A stretch of 64,000 bases of DNA from Thermoanaerobacterium aotearoense (GTDB lineage: Bacteria > Bacillota > Thermoanaerobacteria > Thermoanaerobacterales > Thermoanaerobacteraceae). How positions within the stretch are numbered: position 1 is the first letter of the stretch; each line of letters begins with the position of its first letter. The stretch is from positions 620,001-684,000 of the forward strand of contig NZ_CP047602.1 of assembly GCF_009905255.1 (NCBI RefSeq), in the 5' to 3' direction. The translations under genes and the position numbers were made by a program. Positions 44,228 through 55,864 of this stretch are shown here, piece after piece. The notes below the pieces were generated by a model that saw only the letters and a program-made list of their open reading frames with translations, did no database searches and was not told the origin of the DNA.

Positions 44228-45232
44228 GTGGATAGAGAAAAATTACTAAAGGTATTGATAATTGAACTTTTCATAATATTTTTTATAAGGTTTCAAATTT
44301 TTGATGGCTTAAGTCTTGAAGGTGAAAGGCGGCTTTTAAAGAAAAAAGAAGACGAAGAGATTGTGGATCATGGTAAAGATGATAAAACAGAAGGCAAAAA
44401 GGACGATGAGAAGAAAAACGATTTGGATATATTTGAGATAATAGAGAAAAGCAAAAACTTTATGGGAAGCGTTAAACCATATCTACACAGGAAGGAACAG
44501 TACTACATAGATATCTTCACAAAAATTGCCGAAATACTTGAATGCCACAGACAGTTGATGGAATTTAATCAAGAAGCTGAAGTGCAAGAAGACGACTTCG
44601 ATCAGATTGGAATGCTAAAAGCAGTAAAACCGTATATGAAAGAAGATAAACAGATAATCATAGATAAATTTATAAAACTTCACGAAGGAATACAAAACCT
44701 AAACGAGAAAATGAAAAAATACGAAGTTGAAGGAGATAAAAATAACATCATAGATAAAATCTTGGACATTTTTGAAGCGATAAAACCTGTTATTCCGGAT
44801 GATAAAAAGGACATGGCAGAGAAAATCATAAAGAATATAAAGCTTGTAGAAGCTTTAAACAAGGCTGAAAGCATTATGAATTCAAAAAATAGCGAATCAA
44901 GGCACGAGAAGGTGGAAGAAAGCGATAAAGGCGATGTGAAGAATGATTTATTTGACAGATCTAAAGAAGATAAAAATATAGAAGAAGTTAAAGTTGCAGA
45001 AAACGCCGCAAGTGATGAAATGGTGGAAGATGTAAAAAGCAATGATTCAGAAAAGGAAACAAAAGAGGATGATGTGCCGAAAAGTCTTGGACTTACAGAG
45101 CAGCAGTCGGAAGTCGTAAACGGTCTTAAATCAATGCTTACAAAGGAACAGCAGCAATTTATGTACAACATGATAAATTATCTAAAACAACAAAGTTCAA
45201 ATGGCAATGTAAATAATGTTGCAGGCAGCTAA
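44228..45232 (+). CDS. membrane-anchored acidic protein with four helical repeats
   Basis: A 334-residue protein I do not recognise. The GTG start lies 7 bases after GGGGG. One membrane helix near the N-terminus (about 7-24, VLIIELFIIFFI) is followed by a very charged Lys/Glu/Asp region. Three similar helical units follow at about 71-113, 127-165 and 178-218, each with a VKP-like start (SVKPYLHRKEQ, AVKPYMKEDKQ, AIKPVIPDDKK), about 51 residues apart. After an acidic linker a fourth shorter unit occurs (GLKSMLTKEQQQFM, about 299-312). Position after the mini-proteins suggests a shared role, which is inference. Confidence 0.7.
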   Translation: MDREKLLKVLIIELFIIFFIRFQIFDGLSLEGERRLLKKKEDEEIVDHGKDDKTEGKKDDEKKNDLDIFEIIEKSKNFMGSVKPYLHRKEQYYIDIFTKIAEILECHRQLMEFNQEAEVQEDDFDQIGMLKAVKPYMKEDKQIIIDKFIKLHEGIQNLNEKMKKYEVEGDKNNIIDKILDIFEAIKPVIPDDKKDMAEKIIKNIKLVEALNKAESIMNSKNSESRHEKVEESDKGDVKNDLFDRSKEDKNIEEVKVAENAASDEMVEDVKSNDSEKETKEDDVPKSLGLTEQQSEVVNGLKSMLTKEQQQFMYNMINYLKQQSSNGNVNNVAGS

Positions 45233-45246
45233 AGCCTGCATTTTTT
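45221..45246 (+). terminator. terminator after the acidic repeat protein
   Basis: GCAGGC pairs with GCCTGC; the gene's stop codon is in the loop; T run follows. Confidence 0.85.
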
Positions 45247-45338
45247 GCGTAAATTCAATATTAATCGTATAATTAGAAGATAAATGGGAAAAATCTATAA
45301 TAATCGTCTAAAACGGCAAAAATTAGAGAAATTTGGAG

Positions 45339-45368
45339 TTTGCCATGAACTTGTAATTAAACTAATAT
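45339..45368 (+). promoter_or_regulatory. groESL promoter
   Basis: TTGCCA, 18-base spacer, TAATAT, ending 14 bases before the CIRCE element. Confidence 0.6.
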
Positions 45369-45382
45369 AAAAAGTGTGATGA

Positions 45383-45409
45383 TTAGCACTCGTCATGAAT
45401 GAGTGCTAA
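45383..45409 (+). promoter_or_regulatory. CIRCE operator (HrcA site)
   Basis: Exact TTAGCACTC, nine bases, GAGTGCTAA. This is the conserved HrcA-binding inverted repeat controlling heat-shock chaperonins. Confidence 0.98.
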
Positions 45410-45430
45410 CAAATTTCGAGGAGGGATATT

Positions 45431-47354
<1,924 letters not shown>

Positions 47355-47356
47355 TG

Positions 47357-47387
47357 AAAATAACCGGGTATCCCCGGTTATTTTTTT
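47357..47387 (+). terminator. terminator after groEL
   Basis: Stem AATAACCGGG with CCCGGTTATT, short loop, seven T. Confidence 0.92.
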
Positions 47388-47393
47388 GTACTG

Positions 47394-47422
47394 TTGACAT
47401 GGACATCTAAATTTGTTATATT
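47394..47422 (+). promoter_or_regulatory. guaBA promoter
   Basis: TTGACA, 17-base spacer, TATATT; leads into a guanine riboswitch. Confidence 0.8.
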
Positions 47423-47448
47423 GTTTAGTAATTTAATAATAAAATCTT

Positions 47449-47517
47449 ATCCGCATATAATCTGGTGAATAGGCACTGGAGTATCTACAAAGAGCCGTAA
47501 CTCTTTACTATGGGGAG
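47449..47517 (+). promoter_or_regulatory. purine riboswitch, guanine type (guaB leader)
   Basis: P1 pairs CCGCATA with TATGGGG; P2 is TCTGGTG/CACTGGA; P3 is AAAGAG/CTCTTT around the CCGTAA loop; the core GTATCTAC is present. The specificity base before TATG in P1 is C (47508), which pairs with guanine in the family, so guanine or hypoxanthine is the expected ligand rather than adenine. Confidence 0.93.
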
Positions 47518-47537
47518 TTATTGTTGTACTCTTTTTT

Positions 47538-47570
47538 GCCTGAACGAAATTCTCTGTTCGGGCATTTTTA
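47538..47570 (+). terminator. guanine-riboswitch terminator before guaB
   Basis: GCCTGAAC pairs with GTTCGGGC (one G-U), then ATTTTTATT. Likely formed when guanine is bound, repressing guaBA. Confidence 0.88.
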
Positions 47571-47598
47571 TTATAAACTCAGGCATAATAAATTTTAG

Positions 47599-49068
<1,470 letters not shown>

Positions 49069-49080
49069 AGGAGGATTTTG

Positions 49081-50619
49081 ATGGGAATTAATAGAGAAGT
49101 CATATTGATACTTGATTTTGGCGGCCAATATACGCAGCTTATTGCAAGGAGAATAAGGGAAGCAAATGTGTTTTGCGAAATTGTTCCGTACAATATAAAG
49201 CCAGAAGAAATTGATAAAAGACAGCCTAAGGGTTTGGTGCTGTCAGGAGGACCTGCCAGCGTTTACACAGAAAATGCGCCAATGTGTGATGAAGGTATAT
49301 TTAAGCTAAAATATCCTATACTCGGCATTTGTTACGGTGCACAGCTTATGACGATGATACAAGGCGGCAAGGTTGCGGAAGCACCTGTAAGAGAGTATGG
49401 GAAAACTGATGTTGTGATAAACAACAACATTCCTTTGTTTAAAGGGATCGAAAAAGAGACAAGTTGTTGGATGAGCCACACGGATCAAATAGAATTACCT
49501 CCTAAAAATTTTAAAGTCGTTGCATCGACAGCGAATTGCCCTATTGCAGCAATCGCCAACGTTGAAGGAAAGCAGTACGCGGTACAATTCCATCCAGAAG
49601 TAGTACATACTCCAAGAGGTACTGAGATAATCAGGAATTTCTTGTTTGAAGTATGTGATTGCTCTGCAGATTGGACAATGGATTCACTTATAGAGCAGAC
49701 TGTAAAAGAGATAAGACAAAAAGTCGGAAATGACAAGGTTGTCTGTGCGCTGAGCGGTGGTGTTGATTCATCTGTTGCCGCAGTTTTGGTAAATAGAGCA
49801 ATACACGACCAGCTAATATGTATTTTTGTAGATAACGGTCTTCTCAGGAAAAACGAAGCTGAAAAGGTAGTCGACACTTTTAAAAACAATTTTGATATGG
49901 AGATAATAAAAGTAGATGCAAAGGACAGATTTTTAGAGAAGCTAAAGGGAGTCAAAGATCCTGAAGAAAAGAGAAAGATAATAGGAAACGAGTTTATAGA
50001 GGTATTCAAGGAAGAAGCAAAAAAAATCGGCGATGTGAAATATTTAGTGCAAGGTACCCTTTACCCAGATGTCATTGAAAGCGGAAGCCCTGTCGCTTCA
50101 ACGATAAAAAGCCATCACAATGTAGGCGGATTGCCTGAAGATGTAGGATTTGAGCTTATTGAACCATTGAGAATGCTTTTTAAAGACGAGGTGAGACAGG
50201 TTGGAAGAGAACTGGGTATGCCTGATGAGATTTTAAATAGGCAGCCTTTCCCTGGACCGGGACTGGCAGTCAGGATACTCGGAGAAGTGACAGAAGAAAA
50301 ATTAAACATATTGAGAGAAGCCGACAGCATCGTGTTAAGAGAGATGAAAAAATACGGCTGGTACAACAATGTATGGCAGTCTTTTGCTGTATTGCCAGAT
50401 ATAAAAAGCGTCGGTATCATGGGTGATGACAGAACGTATGCATACCCGATAATTTTAAGGATTGTAGAAAGCAACGATGGGATGACGGCAGACTGGGTGA
50501 AGATGCCATACGACATTCTCGAAGACATATCTACAAGCATTGTAAATGAAGTGTACGGTGTAAACAGAGTCTTGTATGACATCACATCGAAACCACCAGC
50601 TACAATCGAATGGGAGTAA
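49081..50619 (+). CDS. guaA: GMP synthase (glutamine-hydrolysing)
   Basis: GuaA aminates XMP to GMP. I start at ATG 49081, 8 bases after GGAGG; a TTG one codon earlier is less likely. The glutaminase domain shows the nucleophile Cys84 in [10 protein letters not shown] and [12 protein letters not shown]. The synthetase domain has the PP-loop [13 protein letters not shown] near residue 222 and the C-terminal [13 protein letters not shown] and [13 protein letters not shown]. Length of 512 residues is normal. Confidence 0.97.
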   Translation: MGINREVILILDFGGQYTQLIARRIREANVFCEIVPYNIKPEEIDKRQPKGLVLSGGPASVYTENAPMCDEGIFKLKYPILGICYGAQLMTMIQGGKVAEAPVREYGKTDVVINNNIPLFKGIEKETSCWMSHTDQIELPPKNFKVVASTANCPIAAIANVEGKQYAVQFHPEVVHTPRGTEIIRNFLFEVCDCSADWTMDSLIEQTVKEIRQKVGNDKVVCALSGGVDSSVAAVLVNRAIHDQLICIFVDNGLLRKNEAEKVVDTFKNNFDMEIIKVDAKDRFLEKLKGVKDPEEKRKIIGNEFIEVFKEEAKKIGDVKYLVQGTLYPDVIESGSPVASTIKSHHNVGGLPEDVGFELIEPLRMLFKDEVRQVGRELGMPDEILNRQPFPGPGLAVRILGEVTEEKLNILREADSIVLREMKKYGWYNNVWQSFAVLPDIKSVGIMGDDRTYAYPIILRIVESNDGMTADWVKMPYDILEDISTSIVNEVYGVNRVLYDITSKPPATIEWE

Positions 50620-50632
50620 GGTTTAAGCCTTG

Positions 50633-50673
50633 TTGATAGTTTAGCATAATTATGATAAAATTATGCTAAACTA
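50633..50673 (+). promoter_or_regulatory. toxin-antitoxin promoter with overlapping palindromic operator
   Basis: A perfect inverted repeat of 14-base arms, TAGTTTAGCATAAT and ATTATGCTAAACTA, with a nine-base loop. A promoter TTGATA (50633), 17 bases, TAAAAT (50656) lies across it. This suits autorepression by the antitoxin or the antitoxin-toxin complex. Confidence 0.75.
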
Positions 50674-50692
50674 ATAAAGGGGTGATGATTGT

Positions 50693-50980
50693 ATGCCATA
50701 TATTAGACCGGTATCAGATTTGAGAAATAATTTTGCAGATATATCAAGAGTCGTCCATGAAACTGGGGAGCCAGTCTTTTTAACCAAGAATGGCTATGGA
50801 GATATGGTCGTAATGAGCATGGAAGCTTATGAACGAAAACTGTTTGAAAGTGAAATTTACTTTAAGTTGAAGGAAGCGGAACTGGAAGCCCAAATAACTA
50901 AAAAGAGATATTCGCATAAAGAAATTTTTGATGAATTAAAGGCAAAAATTTCTGATAGGATGAAATCTGATAATGCATGA
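50693..50980 (+). CDS. Phd/YefM-family antitoxin
   Basis: A 95-residue protein whose N-terminus matches the Phd/YefM DNA-binding fold: IRPVSDLRNNFADISRVVHE, then GEPVFLTKNGYGDMVVMSMEAYERKL. The lysine/glutamate-rich C-terminus (about 55-95) would be the toxin-binding helix. ATG follows GGGGTGATGATTGT. It overlaps the toxin gene by 8 bases, the coupled order usual for type II systems, and is preceded by a palindromic operator. Confidence 0.9.
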   Translation: MPYIRPVSDLRNNFADISRVVHETGEPVFLTKNGYGDMVVMSMEAYERKLFESEIYFKLKEAELEAQITKKRYSHKEIFDELKAKISDRMKSDNA

Positions 50981-51278
50981 TATTAGATACCTACCTTTGG
51001 CAAGTAGAGATTTATCAAATATTGTATCTTATATTGTAGATGAATTAAAAGCACCAAATGCAGCAATGGATCTAATTAATGAATTGGATACTTCTATATC
51101 AAGGCTTGCACAGTTTCCCTATTCATGCAAGGTGTATCAACCTGAAAAACCTCTTAAAAATGAATATAGAGTATTGCCTGTAAAGAACTATTTGGTGTTT
51201 TATGTAGTTAGAGAAGATGTTGTCGAGATTCACAGGATTATATATGCTAAAATGGATTTAGCAAAGCTCATAAAATAA
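50973..51278 (+). CDS. ParE/RelE-superfamily toxin
   Basis: A 101-residue toxin of the RelE/ParE fold. Typical parts are IRYLPLASRDLSNIVSYIVDEL (helical N-terminus), LAQFPYSCKVYQPEKPL, YRVLPVKNYLVFYVVRED and VEIHRIIYAKMDLAKLI. The late RVLPVKNYLVFY block fits ParE-like members more than classic RelE, but whether the target is gyrase or mRNA cannot be told. It overlaps the antitoxin. Confidence 0.88.
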   Translation: MHDIRYLPLASRDLSNIVSYIVDELKAPNAAMDLINELDTSISRLAQFPYSCKVYQPEKPLKNEYRVLPVKNYLVFYVVREDVVEIHRIIYAKMDLAKLIK

Positions 51279-51439
51279 TATGATTGACATTGCGGAATAG
51301 ATGAGCTTTATGAAAAAGACCTAAACACGCAGTGGGAGTAACACGAACATTTTTTAAAAATATCAAAAAAATATTCGTAAAATTATTGACTTGAATTGAA
51401 AAACTTGATATTATAATTGTGTCAGGACAAGTAAATAAT

Positions 51440-51510
51440 AGCTCATATAATTCTGAGAATACGGCTCAGAAGTCTCTACCAGACAACCGTAAATTGTCTG
51501 ACTATGAGTG
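51440..51510 (+). promoter_or_regulatory. purine riboswitch, guanine type (first of a tandem)
   Basis: P1 GCTCATA with TATGAGT; P2 TTCTGAG/CTCAGAA; P3 AGACAA/TTGTCT; core TCTCTAC and CCGTAAA. The specificity base is C (51502), so guanine is expected. A second aptamer begins within a few bases. The gap from the toxin gene to here holds no gene; upstream bases about 51386-51418 (TTGACT, TATAATT) look like a promoter. Confidence 0.93.
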
Positions 51511-51511
51511 A

Positions 51512-51626
51512 AAGTGTACCTGAGGGTTCCAGCCTTATTGTCCATGTGTAGAAAACAGTAAAGGCGTTCGGACCGAGCGGTACAGGCATTGTATTGCCAC
51601 ACCTGTGGGATAAAAGCCCGGGAGGA
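51512..51626 (+). promoter_or_regulatory. ykkC-type riboswitch, probably PRPP class (second of a tandem)
   Basis: Conserved ykkC segments are present: TGAGGGTTCC (51521), TCGGACCGAGCGG (51568), ACAGG and the 3' core AAAGCCCGGGAGGA (51613). The ykkC motif includes guanidine, ppGpp and PRPP subclasses. Tandem guanine-PRPP arrangements are known before purine genes, and the downstream operon makes and uses PRPP-derived purines, so PRPP is my assignment. Subclass bases were not checked computationally. Confidence 0.85.
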
Positions 51627-51677
51627 TAGGTTTCACTCTATGTGTTGGAATCTATCATTCCGGGCTTGTTTATTTTT
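51614..51677 (+). terminator. expression-platform terminator of the tandem riboswitch
   Basis: AAGCCCGG pairs with CCGGGCTT and an inner GATAG pairs with CTATC, followed by GTTTATTTTT. The left arm uses bases of the ykkC 3' core, so ligand binding to the second aptamer would prevent the terminator, while guanine binding upstream would oppose this. Confidence 0.8.
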
Positions 51678-51714
51678 AAAATTCGTTTTTATTTCAATCA
51701 TAAGGAGGATTATA

Positions 51715-53163
51715 ATGGTAAAAAACAATGAAAAGAGAGGCTTTCTTGACAACTTCTTTAAACTTAAAGAGAATGGCACTACAGTAAAGACAGAGGTCAT
51801 TGCTGGTATTACGACTTTTATCACGATGGCTTACATCATCTTTGTAAATCCATCGATACTTATGCAAGCTGGTATGAATGCGAAAGGCCTTTTAGGCACT
51901 CAAGCAGTAAAAGCAGGTTTGTCTATAGCAAATGACCCTGTAATAGGCGCGGTTTTTGTCGCTACTATATTATCGTCTGTAGCTGCTACTTTAGTCATGG
52001 GATTGTTTGCAAATGTTCCTTTTGCTTTATCAGCAGGAATGGGCATGAACGCATTTTTTACATTCTATGTTGTATTGACATTGCACTATTCTTGGCAAGC
52101 GGCACTATCACTTGCACTTATAAGCGGCATAATAAATATCATCATTACCGCCACTAAGTTAAGGATACTTATAATAAAGGCGATACCGCAGTCATTGAGA
52201 AGCGCTATTGGTGCAGGAATTGGGCTTTTCATTGCAATCATAGGCATGGAAAATGGCGGTATTGTAACGAAAAGCAGCGATACTTTGATAACTTTAGGAA
52301 ATTTCAAGGATCCTGGCGTAATACTTACTGTAATCGGCATTGCAATAATTGCTATACTTATGAGCAGAGGCGTTAAAGGCGCTATACTGATAGGTATAAT
52401 TGCCACGACGATTATAGGTATACCGATGGGAATAACGAACGTTTCTAATCTTAAGACGATTGTGCAGATGCCTCCAAGCTTGGCACCAACATTTATGAAG
52501 CTGGATTTTGCTGGATTATTAAAGCCTGGCACTGATGGAAATATCATTTCGATACTTACAGGCCTTATAACTGTAATACTGGCGTTTAGCTTGGCTGACA
52601 TGTTTGATGCAATAGGCACATTGATTGGCACAGGTACAAAGACAGGGATTTTTAAAGAAGATGATTTTGAAAAGTCAAATGGCGGTTTTAAGACGAAATT
52701 TGAAAGAGCATTATTTGCAGATGCCATAGGTACAACGTTAGGTTCTTTCTTGGGTACAAGCACTATAACTACTTATGTTGAGAGTGCTTCAGGCATAAGT
52801 GAAGGCGGAAAGACTGGTTTGACATCAACTGTCGTTGCAATTCTTTTCTTGGTGTCATTATTCTTTGCGCCAATAATAGGAATAGTTCCTTCGCAAGCCA
52901 CAGCTCCTGCCCTCATCATCGTTGGGGCATTGATGATAGGCTCTGTGACGAAGGTGAATTTTGAAGATTTTAGTGAAGCATTTCCTGCTTTTATGACAAT
53001 TGCTTTCATGCCATTTACTTACAGTATATCAAATGGCATAGCTGCAGGATTTATCTTCTATCCGATCACGAAGATAGTTGTTGGTAAGGCTAAAGAAGTT
53101 CATCCATTAATGTATATAATTGGACTTTTGTTCTTATTGAGATTTGCATTCTTTATGGGGTAA
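51715..53163 (+). CDS. NCS2/AzgA-type purine permease
   Basis: A proton-coupled nucleobase importer of about 482 residues and many membrane helices. ATG 51715 follows AAGGAGG; a much longer frame would run through the terminator. Family parts: FKLKENGTTVKTEVIAGITTFITMAY (N-terminus; split FKLKENGTTVKTEVI, AGITTFITMAYII), FALSAGMGMNAFF, GMENGGIV, ADMFDAIGTLIGTG and GTSTITTYVESASGI. It is closest to the PbuG/AzgA group for guanine, hypoxanthine or adenine. The tandem riboswitch upstream controls it first. Confidence 0.92.
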   Translation: MVKNNEKRGFLDNFFKLKENGTTVKTEVIAGITTFITMAYIIFVNPSILMQAGMNAKGLLGTQAVKAGLSIANDPVIGAVFVATILSSVAATLVMGLFANVPFALSAGMGMNAFFTFYVVLTLHYSWQAALSLALISGIINIIITATKLRILIIKAIPQSLRSAIGAGIGLFIAIIGMENGGIVTKSSDTLITLGNFKDPGVILTVIGIAIIAILMSRGVKGAILIGIIATTIIGIPMGITNVSNLKTIVQMPPSLAPTFMKLDFAGLLKPGTDGNIISILTGLITVILAFSLADMFDAIGTLIGTGTKTGIFKEDDFEKSNGGFKTKFERALFADAIGTTLGSFLGTSTITTYVESASGISEGGKTGLTSTVVAILFLVSLFFAPIIGIVPSQATAPALIIVGALMIGSVTKVNFEDFSEAFPAFMTIAFMPFTYSISNGIAAGFIFYPITKIVVGKAKEVHPLMYIIGLLFLLRFAFFMG

Positions 53164-53170
53164 AGCAGAT

Positions 53171-53206
53171 AAAATGCAGAAAGGAAGAAATTCCTTTCTG
53201 CATTTT
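53171..53206 (+). terminator. 16-pair perfect hairpin between permease and purE
   Basis: AAAATGCAGAAAGGAA and TTCCTTTCTGCATTTT pair completely around GAAA. The T run is only four bases, so it may be a partial terminator or mRNA-stabilising hairpin that sets permease and pur expression apart. Confidence 0.7.
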
Positions 53207-53242
53207 GCAAATAAAACAAATATAGAGGAGGAGTCTAACGTT

Positions 53243-53734
53243 ATGGCGAAAGTTGCAGTTGTCATGGGAAGCGATTCAGACTTTCCATTGATGAAGAAAG
53301 CATTAGATGTTTTTAAGCAGTTTGGAATTGACTATGATGTAAGGGTTATTTCAGCACATAGGACACCAGATGTGGCGCACGACTTTGCAAAAAATGCAGC
53401 TTATAGAGGATACGAAGTCATAATAGCGGCAGCAGGGAAAGCAGCTCACTTAGCTGGTGTCATGGCATCTATGACGCCGCTTCCTGTCATTGGAGTTCCT
53501 GTAAAATCATCTACATTAGATGGTTTGGATTCGCTTTTGTCTACTGTTCAAATGCCTCAGGGCATACCAGTTGCCACTGTTGCCATAGACGGAGCATACA
53601 ATGCGGCGTTGTTGGCAGTAGAGATACTTGGGGTAAAGTATCCTGAGATTATGGAAAAAGTCGTTGAATACAAAAACAATTTAGCAGAGGAAGTTATTGA
53701 GAAAGATAAAAAATTACAGGGGGAGATTTTATAA
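53243..53734 (+). CDS. purE: N5-carboxyaminoimidazole ribonucleotide mutase
   Basis: PurE forms CAIR in de novo purine synthesis. ATG 53243 lies 8 bases after GGAGGAG; the longer frame passes through the hairpin upstream. The 163 residues have [41 protein letters not shown] and [18 protein letters not shown]. The SDSD start fits class I PurE, yet no purK follows. It is the first enzyme gene of purECFMNHD; its stop overlaps purC by one base. Confidence 0.96.
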   Translation: MAKVAVVMGSDSDFPLMKKALDVFKQFGIDYDVRVISAHRTPDVAHDFAKNAAYRGYEVIIAAAGKAAHLAGVMASMTPLPVIGVPVKSSTLDGLDSLLSTVQMPQGIPVATVAIDGAYNAALLAVEILGVKYPEIMEKVVEYKNNLAEEVIEKDKKLQGEIL

Positions 53735-54441
53735 TGGAAAAGTTAAGCATGTTGTACGAAGGTAAGGCGAAAAAGGTCTATAAGACTACAGATGAAGATT
53801 ATTACATTATTGAGTACAAAGATGATGCTACAGCATTTAACGGCATAAAAAAAGGCACTATTCAAAACAAAGGCGTGTTAAACAATGAAATATCTGCTAT
53901 TTTGTTTGAGCTACTTGAAAAAGAAGGCATTCCAACACATTTTGTAAAAAAACTTAGTGACAGAGAAATGCTTGTTAAAAGCGTAGAAATCTATCCTATT
54001 GAAGTTTTAATAAGGAATTATGCAGCAGGAAGCATATCAAAGAGATTAGGGATAGAAGAAGGAACAAAACTTAAAAGGACGGTTTTAGAATTCTGCTACA
54101 AGAACGATGAGCTTGGAGATCCTTTCATAAATGAGTACCACATAGAAGCGATGGAATTAGCCACAAAGGAAGAAGTAGATACTATAAAAGAATATTCTTT
54201 TAAGATCAATGATATACTTTCAAAATTTTTCACATCGAAAAACATCATTTTAGTAGATTTTAAATTGGAATTTGGCAAATCTAAAGATGGCATAGTTTTG
54301 GCTGATGAGATTTCACCAGACACGTGCAGATTTTGGGACAGCGTAACGAAGGAAAAACTGGACAAAGACAGGTTTAGAAGAGATCTCGGAAATGTAGAAG
54401 GAGCTTATGTGGAAGTATTGAATCGACTTGAAAAACAGTGA
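53734..54441 (+). CDS. purC: phosphoribosylaminoimidazole-succinocarboxamide synthase
   Basis: PurC joins aspartate to CAIR using ATP. The 235 residues include [13 protein letters not shown] (about 5-17), [37 protein letters not shown] and [14 protein letters not shown], with [12 protein letters not shown] near residue 188. The gene begins at the last base of purE and ends 9 bases before purF. Confidence 0.97.
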   Translation: MEKLSMLYEGKAKKVYKTTDEDYYIIEYKDDATAFNGIKKGTIQNKGVLNNEISAILFELLEKEGIPTHFVKKLSDREMLVKSVEIYPIEVLIRNYAAGSISKRLGIEEGTKLKRTVLEFCYKNDELGDPFINEYHIEAMELATKEEVDTIKEYSFKINDILSKFFTSKNIILVDFKLEFGKSKDGIVLADEISPDTCRFWDSVTKEKLDKDRFRRDLGNVEGAYVEVLNRLEKQ

Positions 54442-54450
54442 GGTAAAATT

Positions 54451-55848
54451 ATGATTGAAACTGTAAAGTTAAAAGAAGAATGTGGAGTATTTGGAGCATT
54501 TAGCTTAAATAATCCGATACATCACCATATATACTATGGACTTCAAGCACTGCAGCATCGTGGTCAGGAAAGCGCAGGAATTGCTGTGCTAAAAGGCTCT
54601 TATGTAAACTGCATAAAAGGTATGGGGCTTCTATTAGAAGTGTTTTCTAAAGAAAACATAGATGACCTTGAAGGAAATGTAGGAATAGGTCATGTAAGAT
54701 ATTCGACTACTGGAAACAGCGATGCCTGCAATGCGCAGCCATTTGTTGCGAATTTTAGCAGTGGATATATGGCTTTGGCGCATAACGGCAATTTGATAAA
54801 CGCATTAGAGCTTAGAAAAGAGCTGGAAGAGGAAGGCAGGATTCTTCAGACCACATCTGACAGCGAGATCATACTTCACTTGATAGCTAAGTATTATCGC
54901 AACGGACTGGTGGAATCTCTCGTAAAGACGATAGAAAAGATTAAAGGCTCGTACGCATTGGTTATATTGATGGAAGACAAGCTAATAGGAATAAGAGACA
55001 AAAATGGCATCAGACCACTTTGCATAGGCGTAAAGGATGGAAATTACTATCTATCATCTGAATCGTGCGCACTGGATGTGATTGGAGCAGAGCTTATTAG
55101 AGATGTAGAGCCTGGAGAGATAGTTATAATAGATAAAAATGGTTTAAACTCTGTGAAAGTCGACACTTTTGAAAAAAAGATGCCATGTGTTTTTGAGTAT
55201 ATATACTTTTCGAGGCCTGACAGCGTATTAGAAGGAGTTAGCGTTTATAAGGCAAGGTATGAAATGGGAAAGAGATTAGCCATAGAAAGCAGTGTAGATG
55301 CTGATTTGGTGGTACCCGTTCCTGATTCTGGAGTACCGGCTTCGCGAGGATACTCTTTTCAATCAGGTATTCCAATAGGAGAGGGGCTTATTAAAAATAA
55401 GTATATAGGACGAACTTTTATCTGTCCAAAACAGAAAGACAGGGAAATCGGTGTGCGAGTCAAATTAAATGTCTTAAAAGAGCTGGTAAAGGATAAAAGA
55501 ATCGTATTGATTGACGATTCTATTGTACGAGGCACTACTATGAAAAGGCTTGTGTCGCTTTTGAAAAAAGGCGGTGCAAAAGAAGTACACGTAAGGATAA
55601 GTTCTCCTCCTGTCAAGTATTCCTGTTATTTTGGAATAGATACTCCTACTAAGAAAGAGCTGGTAGGTTCATACATGGAAGTGAAGGATATCCGGGATTA
55701 CATTGGAGCAGACAGCTTAAGCTTTTTAAGCTTAGAAGGTTTAAAAGAAAGTGTGGGCTTAGAAAGCATCTGTGCAGCATGTTTTGATGGAAAGTATCCT
55801 ATGGAAGTCCCAAAAGAAGGCAGCAAATACCTTTTTGAAAAAAAGTAA
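54451..55848 (+). CDS. purF: amidophosphoribosyltransferase
   Basis: PurF makes phosphoribosylamine from PRPP and glutamine, the first committed step. It carries a ten-residue propeptide; the expected catalytic Cys is Cys11 in KEECGVFGAF. The PRPP loop is RIVLIDDSIVRGTTM (about 350-364). The cysteines of the Bacillus-type 4Fe-4S cluster appear to be present: MPCVFEYIYF and the C-terminal SICAACFDGKYP, suggesting oxygen-sensitive regulation of stability. Length 465 residues. Confidence 0.97.
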   Translation: MIETVKLKEECGVFGAFSLNNPIHHHIYYGLQALQHRGQESAGIAVLKGSYVNCIKGMGLLLEVFSKENIDDLEGNVGIGHVRYSTTGNSDACNAQPFVANFSSGYMALAHNGNLINALELRKELEEEGRILQTTSDSEIILHLIAKYYRNGLVESLVKTIEKIKGSYALVILMEDKLIGIRDKNGIRPLCIGVKDGNYYLSSESCALDVIGAELIRDVEPGEIVIIDKNGLNSVKVDTFEKKMPCVFEYIYFSRPDSVLEGVSVYKARYEMGKRLAIESSVDADLVVPVPDSGVPASRGYSFQSGIPIGEGLIKNKYIGRTFICPKQKDREIGVRVKLNVLKELVKDKRIVLIDDSIVRGTTMKRLVSLLKKGGAKEVHVRISSPPVKYSCYFGIDTPTKKELVGSYMEVKDIRDYIGADSLSFLSLEGLKESVGLESICAACFDGKYPMEVPKEGSKYLFEKK

Positions 55849-55864
55849 ATTTAAGGAGGATGCC

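Noticed and set aside
51589-51714. Longer N-terminus for the NCS2 permease
   Set aside because: The 42 extra codons cover the ykkC aptamer and terminator; ATG 51715 follows AAGGAGG.
52086-52763. 225-residue minus-strand open frame inside the NCS2 permease
   Set aside because: Its low-complexity Ile/Pro/Ser composition is the mirror of membrane-protein codons; the plus-strand permease is clear.
53144-53242. Longer N-terminus for purE reaching into the permease gene
   Set aside because: This frame would translate the 16-pair hairpin and has no ribosome site; ATG 53243 follows GGAGGAG.
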